Source: Lasiosphaeria ovina (lineage: Eukaryota; Ascomycota; Sordariomycetes; Sordariales; Lasiosphaeriaceae). From it: a stretch of DNA of 64,000 nt. The notes beneath the pieces are model-generated. The model was not told where the DNA came from. It saw only the letters and a list, made by a program, of their open reading frames with translations, and searched no databases. Shown here one piece after another: positions 10,196 through 23,759 of this stretch; the stretch's first letter is position 1; every line of letters starts with the position of its first letter. The translations under genes and the position numbers were made by a program. Where the stretch lies: NCBI GenBank assembly GCA_033439765.1, contig JAULSN010000007.1, positions 1,116,001 through 1,180,000 of the forward strand, in the 5' to 3' direction.

Positions 10196-13100
10196 GAGTG
10201 TGTGAGCGAGAGCACGGAACGAGGGTTACAGCGGCGGGGCCGGGTCAAATAGGAAGTGCAGCAGAAAAGAAGAGGGCAAGGAATTTAAAAACCACGTCTG
10301 AATGGGGTGGTGTGTGATGTGGTATGGTGTGTGGGAACGGCAAGGTGCAATTGGCGCTTGATCTTTTCTGAACAAGAGGGAAAACTGAAGAAAAAAAAAG
10401 GGGGAAAAAAAAAAGAAGATAAATAAAAATAATAAAAATAACACCAGCGAGCGATTGGAGAGGCAGGGGAGCAAGGGAGTGCAATCGAATCCGCATTGTT
10501 CCATATTGGCGGTTTGGTGGAAAAGGGAGAAGCACCCGGGTTTTGCCAGCCCAGGCACCGCTGTCAGTTGGCGGTTCCTTCTTACCGGGTGTTCAATATC
10601 ATGGCAATCGAGCCCCCCAAGCATGGCATTTTTGGAAATTCGATTTCGCCTCCAGGACCCTGAAAAAGGGGTCTTCTTTGATGAAATCTCGTAAGTTTGC
10701 AGACCAGAGACAAGCATGGCGCCCTCCCCACCCCCCCACCCGGCAGAGTGGCAAGATTGCCAACCAAAGACTTGCCGGGGCTGTAGTAGTGCACTGCTTG
10801 TCCAGGGCTGACGAGAGAAATGATACCTGGAGGTGTCAACACAATATAAAATCGCCCTTCCCCCGGCCGATATGAGATCATGGCGTGTTTCAGATCCCGC
10901 CTTCGGTTCCGCCTTGGGATGAGGGTGCATTGCGCCGTCATCATCATCATCCCGTCAGTCGCAGACGCCAAGGCCCTCCCTGGGTTGCCCCAGAATGCAA
11001 TGCAAATGAGGCTGTTTTGTCATATTCCGTGCGTGCATTTATTTCGCATCTCGTAAATTGGAAGTGGAAGTGGAATTACCTACCCTGCCATGCGCTGTCA
11101 GCTCCCTATCCAACTAGAAATCTAGGCTGCAGGAAGGAACCTAAGAGGAAAAGCTACACGTGAAGTAAAAGTGGGGTTGTATCTGTACTTGTTCACGAGA
11201 AGCTGATTAATCCGGGAGTGGACAGGTCCTTGGGTGAGGGCTGCGCGGAATTGAGGGGTGTCAAGCGGGGCACAGCCCCTCCCTCGCCTTGGCGGGAGTC
11301 CCTAAAACATGATGCCGTCAACCTAATTGAATACTGCTGCCAATTGGCTCACCATCGTTCTTCGGCGCCTTCAAACCAATGTCTCGCGCTTCGTAAAGCC
11401 ATCCGAAGTTCTACGAGCAAGCTTCAGAGTTCAGCCCCATTTCCGAGCGGCCGGCTCGTCCAAAGAAGAGGAACATCGGATATAGAAATCGCCCCGAAAC
11501 TGAACTTTGACAACTCCCTAGGCAATGGGAAGCCAATCTAGCGTGTCCGCTTAGATGGCCTTTCGCCATATTGACCTATGGGTATATCGAAGATTGGCGA
11601 CAGGGATGCTCGGAAACGGGAAGGCCAACAAACGCCACATGACATCATCGCTCTTGGCACAGCCGCGACAACACCGACTTCAGCCCATCACAGCCATTCG
11701 ACAAGTACGAACGTGGAATCAGCGCATTTGCTTGGCGGGGGTGGCCCTTGACTGATTGGGAAATCTCAAAGGCGGCCCACCTCATTGTTATCTTTTTCTT
11801 CACTGATAAGACTCTCGTCTTTGCTTTTTTTGGTTGCGTTGGGTCTTGAGGGACTGGAATGCGCTGGCCTAAGCCTGCTCCCAGAGGCTCATCATACTGG
11901 CCGTTGGCTTGTCCAAGAGTCTAGGATAGACAGTCGAGATCGACTAACGCTGGCTCCTTTCCGTAAGACGCCGAAGAGAACGGGAGCTTGGCTTGCGAGA
12001 TATATTGTGACGCGGCTGGTTCCACTGTCGGAGACCCAATAAACAGACTGTGCACGCTCTTCCAGTTCCAATGGGCCAGCTGAAGAACAGAAATGGATAA
12101 AAATAAAGAGTAGATATTCATTAGTTCGACATGCCCACCGAGCTGCGTTCGTGTAGCGCAGCGGGATCCCTGTGGTTTTGCTTGCAGTTCCCCGTGCGCC
12201 CTCTCCTTTTGGCAAAAAGGACCCTGAAGATCTGTCTCTTCTCCACAGTCCATCTCCATTGGCTGACGCCGGATCCCACGTCCTAAGACAAATCTTGTCT
12301 CCCCAACTGTCTAGGACAACGCCCCCAATCGCCAACGATGCCATCCTGTCTGTATCTAGCCCAATCATGCAGAGTGTCTGGCGGAAAAGGTTCAGGTACC
12401 TCGAAAGACCCCATCCCACAAGCTCAAACCGAAGGGGGCCTGTCTTAAGCCGTGTTGTAGGCCGAACAGGATGCGGCCTCTCCACAAGTCTAATTGGCCA
12501 AACGACGTCATTGGGCGGGGGTTCACTGGCCTCACAGCCCAAGACCCCTGGAGGAAGTGGGTATGTGACGTCTTATACGCATACCATCTTACTCGCAAAT
12601 GCCGCGAACGCTCGCCATGGTAATAGAGCCGGCTAAGAGCTTCGAGAAAGCGAAGAAACCGATGCCGAGCCGCCCGCTGTCCCCGTGCCCTCAGGGTTTC
12701 ACCACACACCGGCCTCTAGCGGGCGCTTTAGGGGTGTGAATCGATGCCTGACGAAAACCAGCCATTGTTGTAAGTGCCAAGTTCACGAACAAGCTCGGTC
12801 TCCGTGGGTAAGACATTCTTCGAGTTTGCTTGGGAGTGCTTCTGTCCAAGCAGATGCTTCCCAATCCCCACTTCAACGCTCCCAAACACTGGGGTGCGTC
12901 ACCGCGTGCCATTTCTTCCCTTCTTGCCCCAACCTTGCGTCGGGAGGGTGCCGCCGTATCGTTGCACATATCGTGACCTCATATCTTGTTCATGATACAA
13001 CCAGGTCGATCTTCAAGTGAATATTGTGCCCTTCTAATATCCGTGCAATATCCGTGTTTTCTTGGTGAGGTACCTGGTGATATATCGACAAAGCTGTCGA

Positions 13101-15630
13101 CGGGATGTGACACTCGCTGGCCTCACCACGTGCGTAGTAGCCACCGTTTCAACCCGGGCGCAGAGAGGGCCCTAAATTGGGGGTGTCGATCAACACTTTC
13201 CAGAATTTCCAACGCCCATATACACTCGTGTCATGAGCACTGCCCTTCGTAGTAGTGATCAGTCGCTTGGGCAGCCCTGCTCTGGCCAGACACTTACTTG
13301 AAACACGAGCATATTCAAGTGGATGCCCTTGACCAGGCTGGCGTTGGCATTTCTCCGCAGTCGTCGTCCTTACGCTATGCCACAGGGATCATCTGGGATA
13401 GGTATGGGACCGGTGGCATGCTGGGGGTTGTTCCTTGACCTTCCCATTTTCCATTTTTCGCCTCTCCATTTGGGGCTGGTGTCTGGGCATACAGTACGTG
13501 TGTCTGAGCATGCAGTACGTGTGTCTGACATGTTGTACCTGATAGCGGCCATGGAAGGGCACTGGCCTTGCTGCCGGCAACGACAGGAAAGACGAAGATC
13601 CCCTTCCCCTTTGAGCGGCGTCCCCGCAAGGCCACCGGCTCCTCATCGCCTCCGATGCGGGGCACGCGGCATGGTGAGCGAACGGCTTGTCTGGAAATGC
13701 TGTTGCCTCCCTTGCCCACCCTAAACTCCACCTGATGATGCGTCGGGGACAGAAAGGATGCCGTCCCGCCTAGCTTGTGGCTGCACCGGAAGCGAAGCGA
13801 CTGGGGAGGGCGACCTAGCAGCGTCGTCTGGTAGCTAGCAGAACGCGGATCCTATCGAGTTTCTTCCTCATGGGTTTGATACCGCCGCCGTCCGTCTTGA
13901 GGGTAGCCCCAACACAAAAACGGGGCGTGGTGTGTGGAGAAGCTTTTGGTTGAAATCATCCGATATGGCGGGATAGCGTAGCCCCCTTCCTCTCTAGGCT
14001 GACTAGTAAGGAGGGCAAGTTAATCCAAGATCAACACGAAACACGCATATATGTGCACACCAAAACTAGAGACCGGATGTGCTCCGTAAGGCAGCGGCGA
14101 TCTTCCGCGCCCAAACAGTCTTGGTAGGGGATGGTCTAGTTTTCTTGGCTCGCAGTTGGTCGCCTCGCTTCATTGGCGCGGGGGGTTCTGGTGTAATAAC
14201 GTGGAGTCATGTCTAGACACCAGCAGTCAGGGAGAGAGGGACATTAGTCGAGCTATCATAGGGCGTTGCTGTTGTCTGGCTTGACTAAATGGTGTAGTGC
14301 GGTTGCTTTGGGGAGGTACCTAATTAATTGTGTTGAAACGGCGCCTAGTATTCCGGGGGTGCGGAATGGGGTGAAGATGGGTCGTCCGGCTTGGCTTGCC
14401 GTTGAGACGAGGCGGTCAAGGGTCTATAGGTCGACGTTCATTTTTGCTGACAATTGAGCGGTGGTGGTGGGATTGGGATTTTTTTCTTCTTGGGAGGGGT
14501 GGCGGGGAGGATTCGTTGGGGCAATTCACTGTCGCAGTCCGTAGCCGCAGCTGCTGTTGCTTGCTCGAGCGAGCGATTGGGTCGGAAACGGAAGAAAGAA
14601 CAATTGTGACTGGAGCATATGGATCCAATTGGGCCGGGAAGTGAGACTCTGTCCTTTTGTGAGTGGTACTCGTTCGGGGGCACCTTCCCAATTATCTAAG
14701 TTGGTTTGTGTCGTAAGTTGATTATTGGTACTTGTACATGATTAAGTTTTAAGACACTAAGCAGTAGTCCCTTCCTCTTCAATTTTCTCTTCCATTATCA
14801 AGGACGGTGGCGGGAGAACGCCCATCCTTCAACTTTTTGCGTTTCGTCATTAGTCAAGACTCGACCATATCATGCCGGGCCCCTCCGTATTTGCTGCGCC
14901 CGGGTTGAGAGCGAAAAGAAAAATGTAAGAAAAATAAAAGATACAGAACCTCCAAGCCCATGTCCCAGTCCCATACCAAGCCGCCGTGAGGAAGCGCGGA
15001 AAGCGCCACGCAAGCGACAGTACAGAAGTTTGGGAATATCTTGCAAACACCGAGCAAGACGCTCTCTGACCGTAGACAGATGCCAAGTACCCCCCAAGTA
15101 GGTAGGAAATAAAAAAAAGTGAAACCCAGAAAACGCCGATTTATGAAGGGTATCCCCGTCCAAAGGAGGTGCTGCTTCTCGCCCGTTGCCTGCTGGGGGA
15201 AAAGAAAGCCTCCTCTGCTGCTCTCCTAATCTAGAGATGAAACCTCCCCACCCAGCGAGAGTACCTAATTAACAAAAGTACCCATCCTCAATACTATACA
15301 GGAGGACGAGATAAACAGACGCAGAAGTAACGCGGTAGGGGACTGATCGACGAAGCGTCGGGCCCCGACCCAAACTCCAATATCAAAGTGCTCTTTTTAT
15401 ATAAAACAGTGCGTCCAATGTCGGGCACAGGCGTGGAAGGTGGTCGCAACACAGAGGGCGGGGGATCGCCGACAGTTTCCCCCTTCAGGTCGTCCATTAG
15501 AATGAAGGGCCCGACCAGAACGGCCCCGTCCGCTCTTTTGTCAGACCCCACGTGGGTGAGAAGTACAGACCGTGCCCATGCCCTTTCCAGAGGACACGGC
15601 ATCATGTTTTGCCTTGATGTAATGTAACAC

Positions 15631-15649
15631 GGGGGGGGGGGGGGGGGGG
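15631..15649. repeat. Poly-G run (19)
   Basis: Uninterrupted run of 19 G, about 200 bp beyond the stop codon of the FlbC-like gene (C run on the transcribed strand). Confidence 0.9.
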
Positions 15650-15854
15650 TTATGGTGTTTGTGTGAGGAGATTGGTAGTGGCGATAGACGCGGAGTGTTG
15701 GTTGGGTCTGTAGCCCGCCTTCGGGAGTCGATTGTGGAAGAATATGCAGCGAATGGCGAGGATTAAAAGGCGGTAGTCTATAGGTGTGGTGAAAGGTAAA
15801 AAACGACAGTACCATGCGCGACCCTCCAAGGTCGCTTCGCGCGAGGATTAGGAA

Positions 15855-17166
15855 TTACTCCGACTGATGATCCTCTGAGCCCGTCTGGTGGTCTTCTGAA
15901 CCAGTATCCGAAGGTGTCTCGCCTGGGTTCTTGTGGACCTTCTTGTGGCGGCGGAGGTTAGACACAACCGAAAATTGCCTGCCGCATCCTTCAACCTCAC
16001 ACGTGTGTGCTACATCAATAGAAGTCAGTAAAGGCGCCTCATTATGATACCGACTCGAATTGTTTCTTACGCTTTTCGCCCGTGTGGCTGTACATGTGTG
16101 TCTGAAGCGAGCTTGGTCGGGTGAACCGCTTGTCGCAAACCTTGCACTTGTGCTTCTTCTGCGTGCTGGACGACACCTTGGAGCTGAAAGAGCCCATCAT
16201 CGACTGTGGTGCCGGTGGCTGGCCCGACATCAACCCTTGAGGTCTAGGCAGCGTCCGCCCGGGCAGCGACTCCATGTCTGACCCTGTCGTCGAGTAGTCG
16301 CTCACGGACCCATCCACCGACCCTCCATAATACCCGCTGAAGCCGGCCGATGACACGCTGGAGTTTGTGGAGTGCGCCGACGGGAAGCCGTAAGAATCCC
16401 CCGATCCACGACCACGATTCCGCACCTCGTAGATGTTCCTCGGCGTATCCTGGCTCATGGAGAGCATCCCGTGGCTTGCTTCAATGGCATCTCGGAAACC
16501 CCTTTGGTCGTCCTGTGCCAGGCCTCTGCGATCATAGTCAGACAATGATATCCGTGGCAGCCGTGCCCCACCGACGGCAGAAGCATGGAGATCCATAAAG
16601 CTAGAGGCTACTGACGGCTGAGAATATCTCCGCGAGCTGTCTTCAGTGGCGACAGCGAACGTCCTCATCGGCGCCGGCGGGTACCCGAGCTGACCGTAAG
16701 CCGCCGAAGACGATGCGTAGGGGGCGTTCACGGGCGAGGCTGCGGTTGTGTATGCCGACGTGTCATAGGCGGCTGTCGTGGAGGGGTGCTGCAATCGGTT
16801 CAGGTTCAGGAGGTCTTGGGACATGGGAAGCAAGTCCTGTTGCCTGTAGACATCGCCCATGGGTGGACTGGCCGCCGACGCAGTTGTCGAAGGGAGAGAA
16901 GCATACGACGACATAGAAGAGGCGCTGCCGGATCTGCTGCTGTGCTGAGCTTGCTTCTGGAGAGAGTTGAGGTTGAGATGGGGGAGGTTTCCGCCGTCCT
17001 GGCTGCCGACGAAGAGGCTCTGGCCGCCGTTCTGGGAGCCCGGCGCGGCCGCGGATGAGGACGAGGTCCACGGGTTGGTGAAGTGCGGGTGGCTCGAGTA
17101 CGAAGACATGTGGTCGAAGCTTAAGGGTCCGAAGCGGTGTTGGTTAGCGTCTATTGTCATCGTCAT
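15855..17166 (-). CDS. flbC: C2H2 zinc-finger conidiation regulator, FlbC-like, 2 exons
   Basis: Nuclear transcription factor. FlbC in Aspergillus activates the asexual development programme upstream of brlA. Exons on the minus strand are 17166-16071 and 16009-15855, with a 61 bp GT-AG intron (16010-16070; donor GTAAGA, acceptor TGTAG, branch TACTGAC). Predicted protein 416 residues. The first about 335 residues are Ser/Tyr/Pro-rich and look disordered. The C-terminus holds two adjacent C2H2 fingers split by the intron. Finger 1 is KCKVCDKRF...QTHMYSH (C341, C344, H357, H361). Finger 2 is TCEVEGCGRQF...RRHKKVH (C369, C374, H387, H391), with the TGEKP linker spanning the splice junction. A short tail contains the near-repeat TGSEDHQ. 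Without splicing the second finger is lost, which supports the intron. The family match comes from this finger pair and from overall length (about 350-420 expected). The gene stands alone in a 26.5 kb gene-poor zone. Confidence 0.85.
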
Positions 17167-20100
17167 GGTGAGACGTGAAACCTGTGTGCGATCGTTGAAA
17201 CCAGATAGAGTGCGAGTTGGAAGTGAGGTCGTATAGACTGGCCCTGGCGATGAAGATGTTGCAAATGGCTAGGCGGTGGTCCTAATTTTTGGCTGTTGTT
17301 GCTATTGCTGATCAGACGGGGGATCCCTTAGTTGGGTCGAACTTGAGAGAAGATCAGACCGCGGGTCGACAAGGACGGATCAGCGTCCTTAAGTGTCCCT
17401 TGAGGGTATGACAAGATGGCATGCGGAAGCAGCCCTGCGTCTGGGATGATGGAAGTACAACCGACAACCAGACTGCACGCTAGGGCGAATCGGCTCTCCG
17501 ACCAGGCAGGGTCGTCTGAACGTTATTACCCTCTTGGTCAGAGGATATGTGGAACCCACCTCAGTGCGGACTACCCTGTGACGATGTCGGGGCAGAGTGA
17601 TCGACACTGGAGATATCCCTCCCAAAGGACCCTAACAGGGCAGTCTGCCAATTGGGCCAGAGTGGGATGCCGTCTTGGATGGGGGGGGGGAGGGGGGAGG
17701 TGGTGGATGATGGGAGTGGACCAGGCCCGCAGGTCGGGCAACGGGACTCTTCTCTTCTTCAAAGTCGGAAACCAAACGAAGACAAGATCAGCAGCCGGTT
17801 AGGGCTCGAGAGATCCGACGATGGTTGACGAGGTAAAGGAGCCAAGGACTAATATCCTGAACAGAGACCTGCCTAGTAGCGGCCTGTCTGTCTATCTGTC
17901 TGCTGTGCCTGGTGTGTCGACACTCGAGACAGTTCTTGTGTATACTGTGCTGTCCCGTAGCGTATATGCTTGTCTGGCTGTGGAGATGGTCCGAAGAAGG
18001 ACGTGCCGGTGACGATCCGGAGAATTAACGGTCAAATTTTGATGTGGCGTACGGGTTGCGTTACGGGTGTCAGTGAGCAAAGTCAAGCGGTAGATGCTGC
18101 TGCAGGGAGCGTGCCGCTCAGGGAGTCGAGCACGGATTATACGTATGTAAGTAAGTTATTCGGTGTACGTAGTGTACAGTACGTATGTGTGCGAGATGGG
18201 CTGGACTGGACGAGTGAGGGCCAACTGGCGGAGGGCCGGCCAACCTTTAACAACCTGGAAGTAGTGTAGGCTCCTCCACGCACCCACAGGAAAGGCGGAA
18301 AAAAGCGATGAAGTCAACGGCAGACAGGTGTAAGAGGCCTTTGGAGCGGGCAGGGGTTGGGAGGCAAAATATGGGACTGAGGCATGTACGTACAGTACAG
18401 TACGAAGTACCGGCTGCCAGCTGGCCGTGGGAGGGGGGTACCTGGGTGGAATAAGACACTACTGTGTAAGACAAGGACCCCTGGCCAGCAATTCTGGCCT
18501 TGACTACCTTACACCGTACGCTACACTACCTGGCATGGAAGTATACTGCCTGCGCGTGATCGATACATAGGGCTGCAATGGCTCGCAGCTACTGAGGAGC
18601 CTGAGGTTCGGGGGGTGGGCCTGTCCGCGAGTCGAGGACTGATTATATGGGAGCGCAGAACCGCAGATGGGGGTCTCGACGGGCGCCATTGCCGTGCTGC
18701 GCTAGGCCAGCTCAGGTCCCCAACGCAATGCCGCTCGAGAGCCAGCATTCGGCATTGGATGGGCATGTGTGCAAAGGTATGAGTACCTAAGGTATCCAAT
18801 GTACATAGTAAGTGTGCTAGTTGCCTTGCCTTCTCCTTCATAAGGCAGTGTACGGATAGCCTACTACGTATGTGCAAGCCCATCGTCGCTCCACTAGAGA
18901 TGAACCGGCTCCAGGTGTCTCGAGACCAAAACGGTACGGCTTGGGGCTCGTTTGCGGTTTGGGTTGCGAGGTACATGCCGAAGTACCTGACGCTTGCTGG
19001 GCAGCGGGTGCTGGGCAGGCTTGCCGGCTAGCAAACGCCACTGATGTCGGGAGTGGTCCTCCACTGCCTGCCTACCTTAGGTGTGGAGGGAGGGGGACAG
19101 GCAACCGACAAGTGGATGGGGCTCGCATTATGCAGGGTCTGCAAATCCAATTAGGTTGTCTCTCCCTCAAGCTTCAGTGGTTCACAGCTCACGACGACTG
19201 TCCTGGGCAAGGTAAGAAAGGTAAGGGACCTGCTTCAGTCAGTTAGACTATTCTCCAGTCCAGCTGGCCCGATTCCCCTTCTGGTGTTGGTTTGCTGGCT
19301 CTGTTCAGTCCAATTCGGCCGCGACTGGCTCAACCAGGAAACCAGGGCACACCCCGTGGACACATCCAGGGCGCGGCAGGCGCCTCGAGTTGGCTCCCGG
19401 CCCTGTTCGTCTTGATTTCTCTTGGAGGGGGGCGAATGCGGTATCTTGCTTTGTGCGTGCGCCAGCAGAGGTGTGGCATCCTGCTCAGGCACAAGTGGTG
19501 GGATCGAATTCTTGTGGGAATGGCATGCCAGCAACCAGCAAAAGCAGAACCCGTAGCAGGCCCACTCGAAAGAGAAACGCTCCTCACTAGCTGCTGCTCA
19601 GCGTATCCGAACAGCGCTCTAGCCTCGAAAGGGTAAGGACGGCTTGGCTGAGCGGAGGAGTGGGGATCGAGGACGGCCGCCGCGAAAGCAAAACCAGGAC
19701 GGAAAGTGCAGGTACCTGTACTTTTGCCAGGGAAAGAGCCACCAGAAAACGAACGCTCGCTTCAACAACTTGAAGATGTGACGTGACGTACTATGTTCGC
19801 AAAGCCATTTGCGCCATCGAGCTTGACTCTAGCTTGAAGCTAACTCACCTATACTCAGTATGGATGCCCAAGGTAGCCCTTCTCGAGGTGAGGATTTCGG
19901 GCGGGCTGTCCATTATCCATTGATGACCTGGACGCCCATTGGTCCCTTGAACCTGCTCAACACTCCTAGAGTTACAACTCGGTGGTTACGCACGTGTAGT
20001 CGTACAAAGACTACGAATCGTGAATCCTGTCTGCTCTCCAACCAAAGGCACCCTACTCCAGTCGACGGTGGAAGACAGAGCTGCATACACCACATTAAAT

Positions 20101-21040
20101 CGCGGTGCTATTACGTCGGTTCGAATGCTAACACATCCGCCTCTCCCGTCGTCTCTGGCGTGGCGGAAGGAGCGAGGGAGCGAGGGGCGAGGGCAGGGGG
20201 GGCAGGTACGGTGTGGGCCCAAACTGCCGCCGTTGGAGGCAGGGGACAGCTCTATCCACAAAGAGCGGGGCTCGTGAGCTTTTCAGATGTTATGTGACGT
20301 CTCTCGTTCAATCGGTCTGCCACCCACGCCAGTTTTGCAAAGCAGCATCCAGCAGCCTACCGAAAACTCCGAAACCAGCAAGCCAACAACAGACGAAGGC
20401 CCAAAGGTGGCCGGTAGTCATGGATGCGCTAAGCCAATTGAGCCGCACAGCAAACAGCAAAATACTTCGTGGCCATCGTCTGCGTGCAGTACGTGCAGTC
20501 AGTAGTCAGTGTAGGGCAGTGCTGTGCAGTGCAGTGTAGTGCTTGCTGTGCTGTGCAGTTGCCGTGACGAAACGCAGACCAACCTAAAGCACTGGACTGG
20601 ACTGCACTGGACGAGAGGAGACGGGAGTAAGTTATTACCCCCACTGGCAAAGGCAACTAACCTCCACACACATGCCTTAGCACTACGTATGTACATACAT
20701 ACAGTCCATACATACATCTCGTATGTATGTACGTGCCTACGTCCCATAGACAGCAATTAATTGCTTGTCTGGCAGGCCGCAGACAACAACCGGCCCTTGG
20801 CATGGACGCTGACATCAACGCGCCAGCGAGTATGGGGCAGTGGACATGTCGCACAGCGGACACGCACGCGAACGAGGCAATGCTCACAGATGATATGCCT
20901 CCAAAGCCCGGGCCTGAAAACAAGGACGGCTTGCTAAAGGGTTACATATGACGCTTCTCTACGCCCTAACTGACGACAGGACAGCCGTACGGGTTGGGCT
21001 TCATCATCCCGTTCTCCCCGGCAACCTACCTAGCACAACA

Positions 21041-21095
21041 CAGCACAGCACAGCACAGCACAGCACAGCACAGCACAGCACAGCACAGCACAGCA
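21041..21095. repeat. (CAGCA)11 pentanucleotide repeat
   Basis: Eleven perfect tandem CAGCA units; non-coding. Confidence 0.95.
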
Positions 21096-22398
21096 CCTCT
21101 CCGCTCCGCTCCAGCCCAGGCTCGAGATGGAGTGAACAATTACTTTAGACTCACGGATAGTTGTGCGCGTGCTGCTGCCAAGGCCTGCGGTGCGGCCCTC
21201 AACTCGGGGGCTGACGTCTTTCCACTCAAGCATTGTCGCCATACCCCCCATCAAGGTTCCCCAGCTCTCTGCACGCAAAACCCCCCGACATAGCAGAGCC
21301 CGCTTAGGCGTCCCATCTCCAGTTTGCGCATTCTGGCGACGGGCGTGTTCGTCCCTTTTCCTTCTTCTTTTCTTTTTTCCCCTTGGAGCTTTTCGGCGTT
21401 TTCGCGTGTCACGTCGTTCAGCTGCACCCGTTGCCGAGGCATTCTAGGCCTCAATCACGACAACCATGATATGCCCTCAATCTGCTGTCATTGGACGATA
21501 AGTAGGGTTGTCGAAGGGAACTACACTAGCCCAGGTTACCTCAAAGCCCGGCCACGGCTTGCTGCGGGCCTTGACGTCTTCTCTTCGGGCTTTAGGGTCC
21601 GCGCCGGGGACCTGAAAAGTCGAGTGGGGCCAGCCACAACCGGCGACTCACGGGAATAAATTCAGCTCAACAGCAAATCAACGATGGAGGTCGACGGTGG
21701 GTGCACGCCCCACAACTTCCCCTGCTGTTCGCTTGGCATTGGGGTCAAGGGCCTACGACGGCACCTAGGATCGGGGCAAGTCCCTGACGCCTCCATCGAC
21801 GAGAGCAACCCCCGCCAAGCCACAGACTCCGGAGGCGGGATTGAGAACATCGCGCTTTGCTTTTGCCTCTTGGCCTTCCCGCGATAATCTCAAGTTTCAG
21901 CCTTGGGGCCGGTTTAGCATAGGAGCCGCCGCTGCCCGCTTTGTCGGACGCTAATACCGACAACGTCCCCTCGTTCGTGCGGCTCGATCTTGCGGGCTCC
22001 GCTATAGCCATCGACACACCTGCCTCTCCTCCGGTGAATACAACCACGTATGGATGGGTACTTGTGGACGGAGTACACACACTCACTCGGGCGAGGTTCG
22101 GAGCAACGATATCACACCGCCCACAACCCACTGCGCAGTTCATAGGTTTTCTTTCAGAACCTAGAGGTCTCATGGGACGCACACCAGCTCTTCAACTTCA
22201 CCCACCTGCATTGTTCTGCAGTATGCTCCAAAAAACGCATGCAGAATTGACGCAGCGTTGCTCATTTCCTCTTTTGGGCACGCCTGAGTCCAGCTCTGCT
22301 TTATCAGCCAGTCAACATGTCGAGACCTGAGTCGGGCTGTCTGTTCCCTGGGCTTACCTTCTCAATGTGAAAACTCTTCATTGCGATAGGATCTCTGT

Positions 22399-22425
22399 CC
22401 CTCTCCCTCTCCCTCTCCCTCTCCC
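22399..22425. repeat. (CCCTCT)n hexanucleotide repeat
   Basis: About 4.5 tandem CCCTCT units; pyrimidine-only strand, non-coding. Confidence 0.9.
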
Positions 22426-23680
22426 GCACACACACCCACTCACTCAGGCTCTTTAGCTCCTAGAGCAGCAAGATGATGGTGTGCCGTGGACGACATGCAA
22501 CCCCCGCCAGTCTCGAGGAAGTTGTGAATCCTCTCTCCCCCCATACGTGTGTGGAAACTATCCTATTGGCCTATCTGCATTCGTCTTTGTATGTACACAT
22601 GTACCCTGATGCCCGACCAAGGCGTCGATGGCGTTGATCTTCTTGTGGCTTGCATTGAGAGGAGGGGCATGCCTGCCACCGCCATGCCTATCGATTGGAT
22701 CGTTGTCTGAGCTGGTGTGGGTTTCTTAGCTCTCGTGAGGGCTCTCATTGAAGTTTCTGATTTCATCGACCTGGTCCCAAATGCCAAGTGTGGAAGTGGA
22801 CTCCATCTCATATCAAGTCCCCCACATTACCGTTGTTTGTTAAGATTGTTGAAGCCGGGGATTGCTTGATTGAACCCTCAGACTCACCCCGGGAGCGGGA
22901 TCTCGAAATCTTCTGCTGTGTTAGCTAAATTCGGCCACACGAAACAAGCCCTTTCCAGGGACCCCTGCCAGGCGCTCGGGGTAGGTCGCCGAATACTTTC
23001 TCAAAAATGTACATGCTCCTTGTCGTTGTCGCTTTTCTCGGGACCACCATCGCTCTTGTCGCCAGTTGAAGACACCAACAGGCTGCTGGCTTTCGAGGAA
23101 TCAAATATCTTTAATTAGGCCGAGACCAAGCACGCAATCGCAGCCACACAATCAGTGCCGTACCTCCCTGGCCGTTGCTGTGGATCAAGAAATGGACAGT
23201 TCGCAGAGCATTTGGCCTGTTCATGGAATCCACACCACACGCCAAGGCCAGCCGGATATGTCTCGGAACTTCCCATGGATACTGTAACTGGCTGTTTGGT
23301 TGTGAAGGAAGGGAGCCAGTGCATCTGCAGTTCTGCACAGAAAAACAGCACTCGCACACTCACATGACCACGCACAACTTGGCGCCTTGAATGGATCACT
23401 GCTTTACTTCGTACATGATGGACAGGTACCGGCCTGTTGATCAGGAACCACGCTGGATCTCCGCCTCTCATGCTGAGGGCGGTCAAGCACAGAGCCTGGA
23501 CCCTGACCCAAAAAGTGAAGACGTGTCACGCGGCACTACCGGATCTCTCGAATTCATGGGCCAGTGTTGGGCAGAAAACTGATTCGAGATTCTGGAGATG
23601 GAAGATCGTTGCCAAAGACGGCAGGACGTTAACACAAGGTCCAGATTAGGACATCCACCCTAAACAGCGGGGCTTGCGGA

Positions 23681-23702
23681 GGGGGGGGGGGGGGGGGGGG
23701 GG
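23681..23702. repeat. Poly-G run (22)
   Basis: Uninterrupted run of 22 G in non-coding DNA, the longest homopolymer of G in the window. Confidence 0.92.
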
Positions 23703-23759
23703 CTCGGTCTACTTTACGGGTTACTACTGTATGACTGTTGAGTTAGTGCGGTGAAGTGA

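Larger units (their letters stand above)
9629..15854. other. Gene-poor stretch 3' of the FlbC-like gene
   Basis: No gene is supported. The longest frame is a 216-codon minus-strand one (11892-12542) without an early ATG or a recognised motif. Microsatellites, a poly-A/poly-T-like patch (10390-10440) and a G19 run (15631-15649) occur. The part nearest 15854 should hold the 3' UTR of the FlbC-like gene. Confidence 0.55.
17167..23759. other. Upstream region of the FlbC-like gene and gene-poor DNA
   Basis: No supported gene. The first 1-2 kb are the probable promoter and long 5' leader of the FlbC-like gene, with a G-rich stretch at 17681-17700 and many short upstream ATGs. Further out are GTACAGTAC-type palindromic words, a (CAGCA)11 repeat, a (CCCTCT)n repeat and a G22 run. 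Open frames up to about 150 codons are scattered on both strands and look random. Confidence 0.55.

Noticed and set aside
11892..12542. 216-codon minus-strand frame that reads fairly protein-like
   Set aside because: Begins with TTG, first ATG only deep inside, no motif, and no splice partners seen.
21041..21095. CRISPR-like array
   Set aside because: Simple pentanucleotide tandem repeat without spacers, in eukaryotic DNA.
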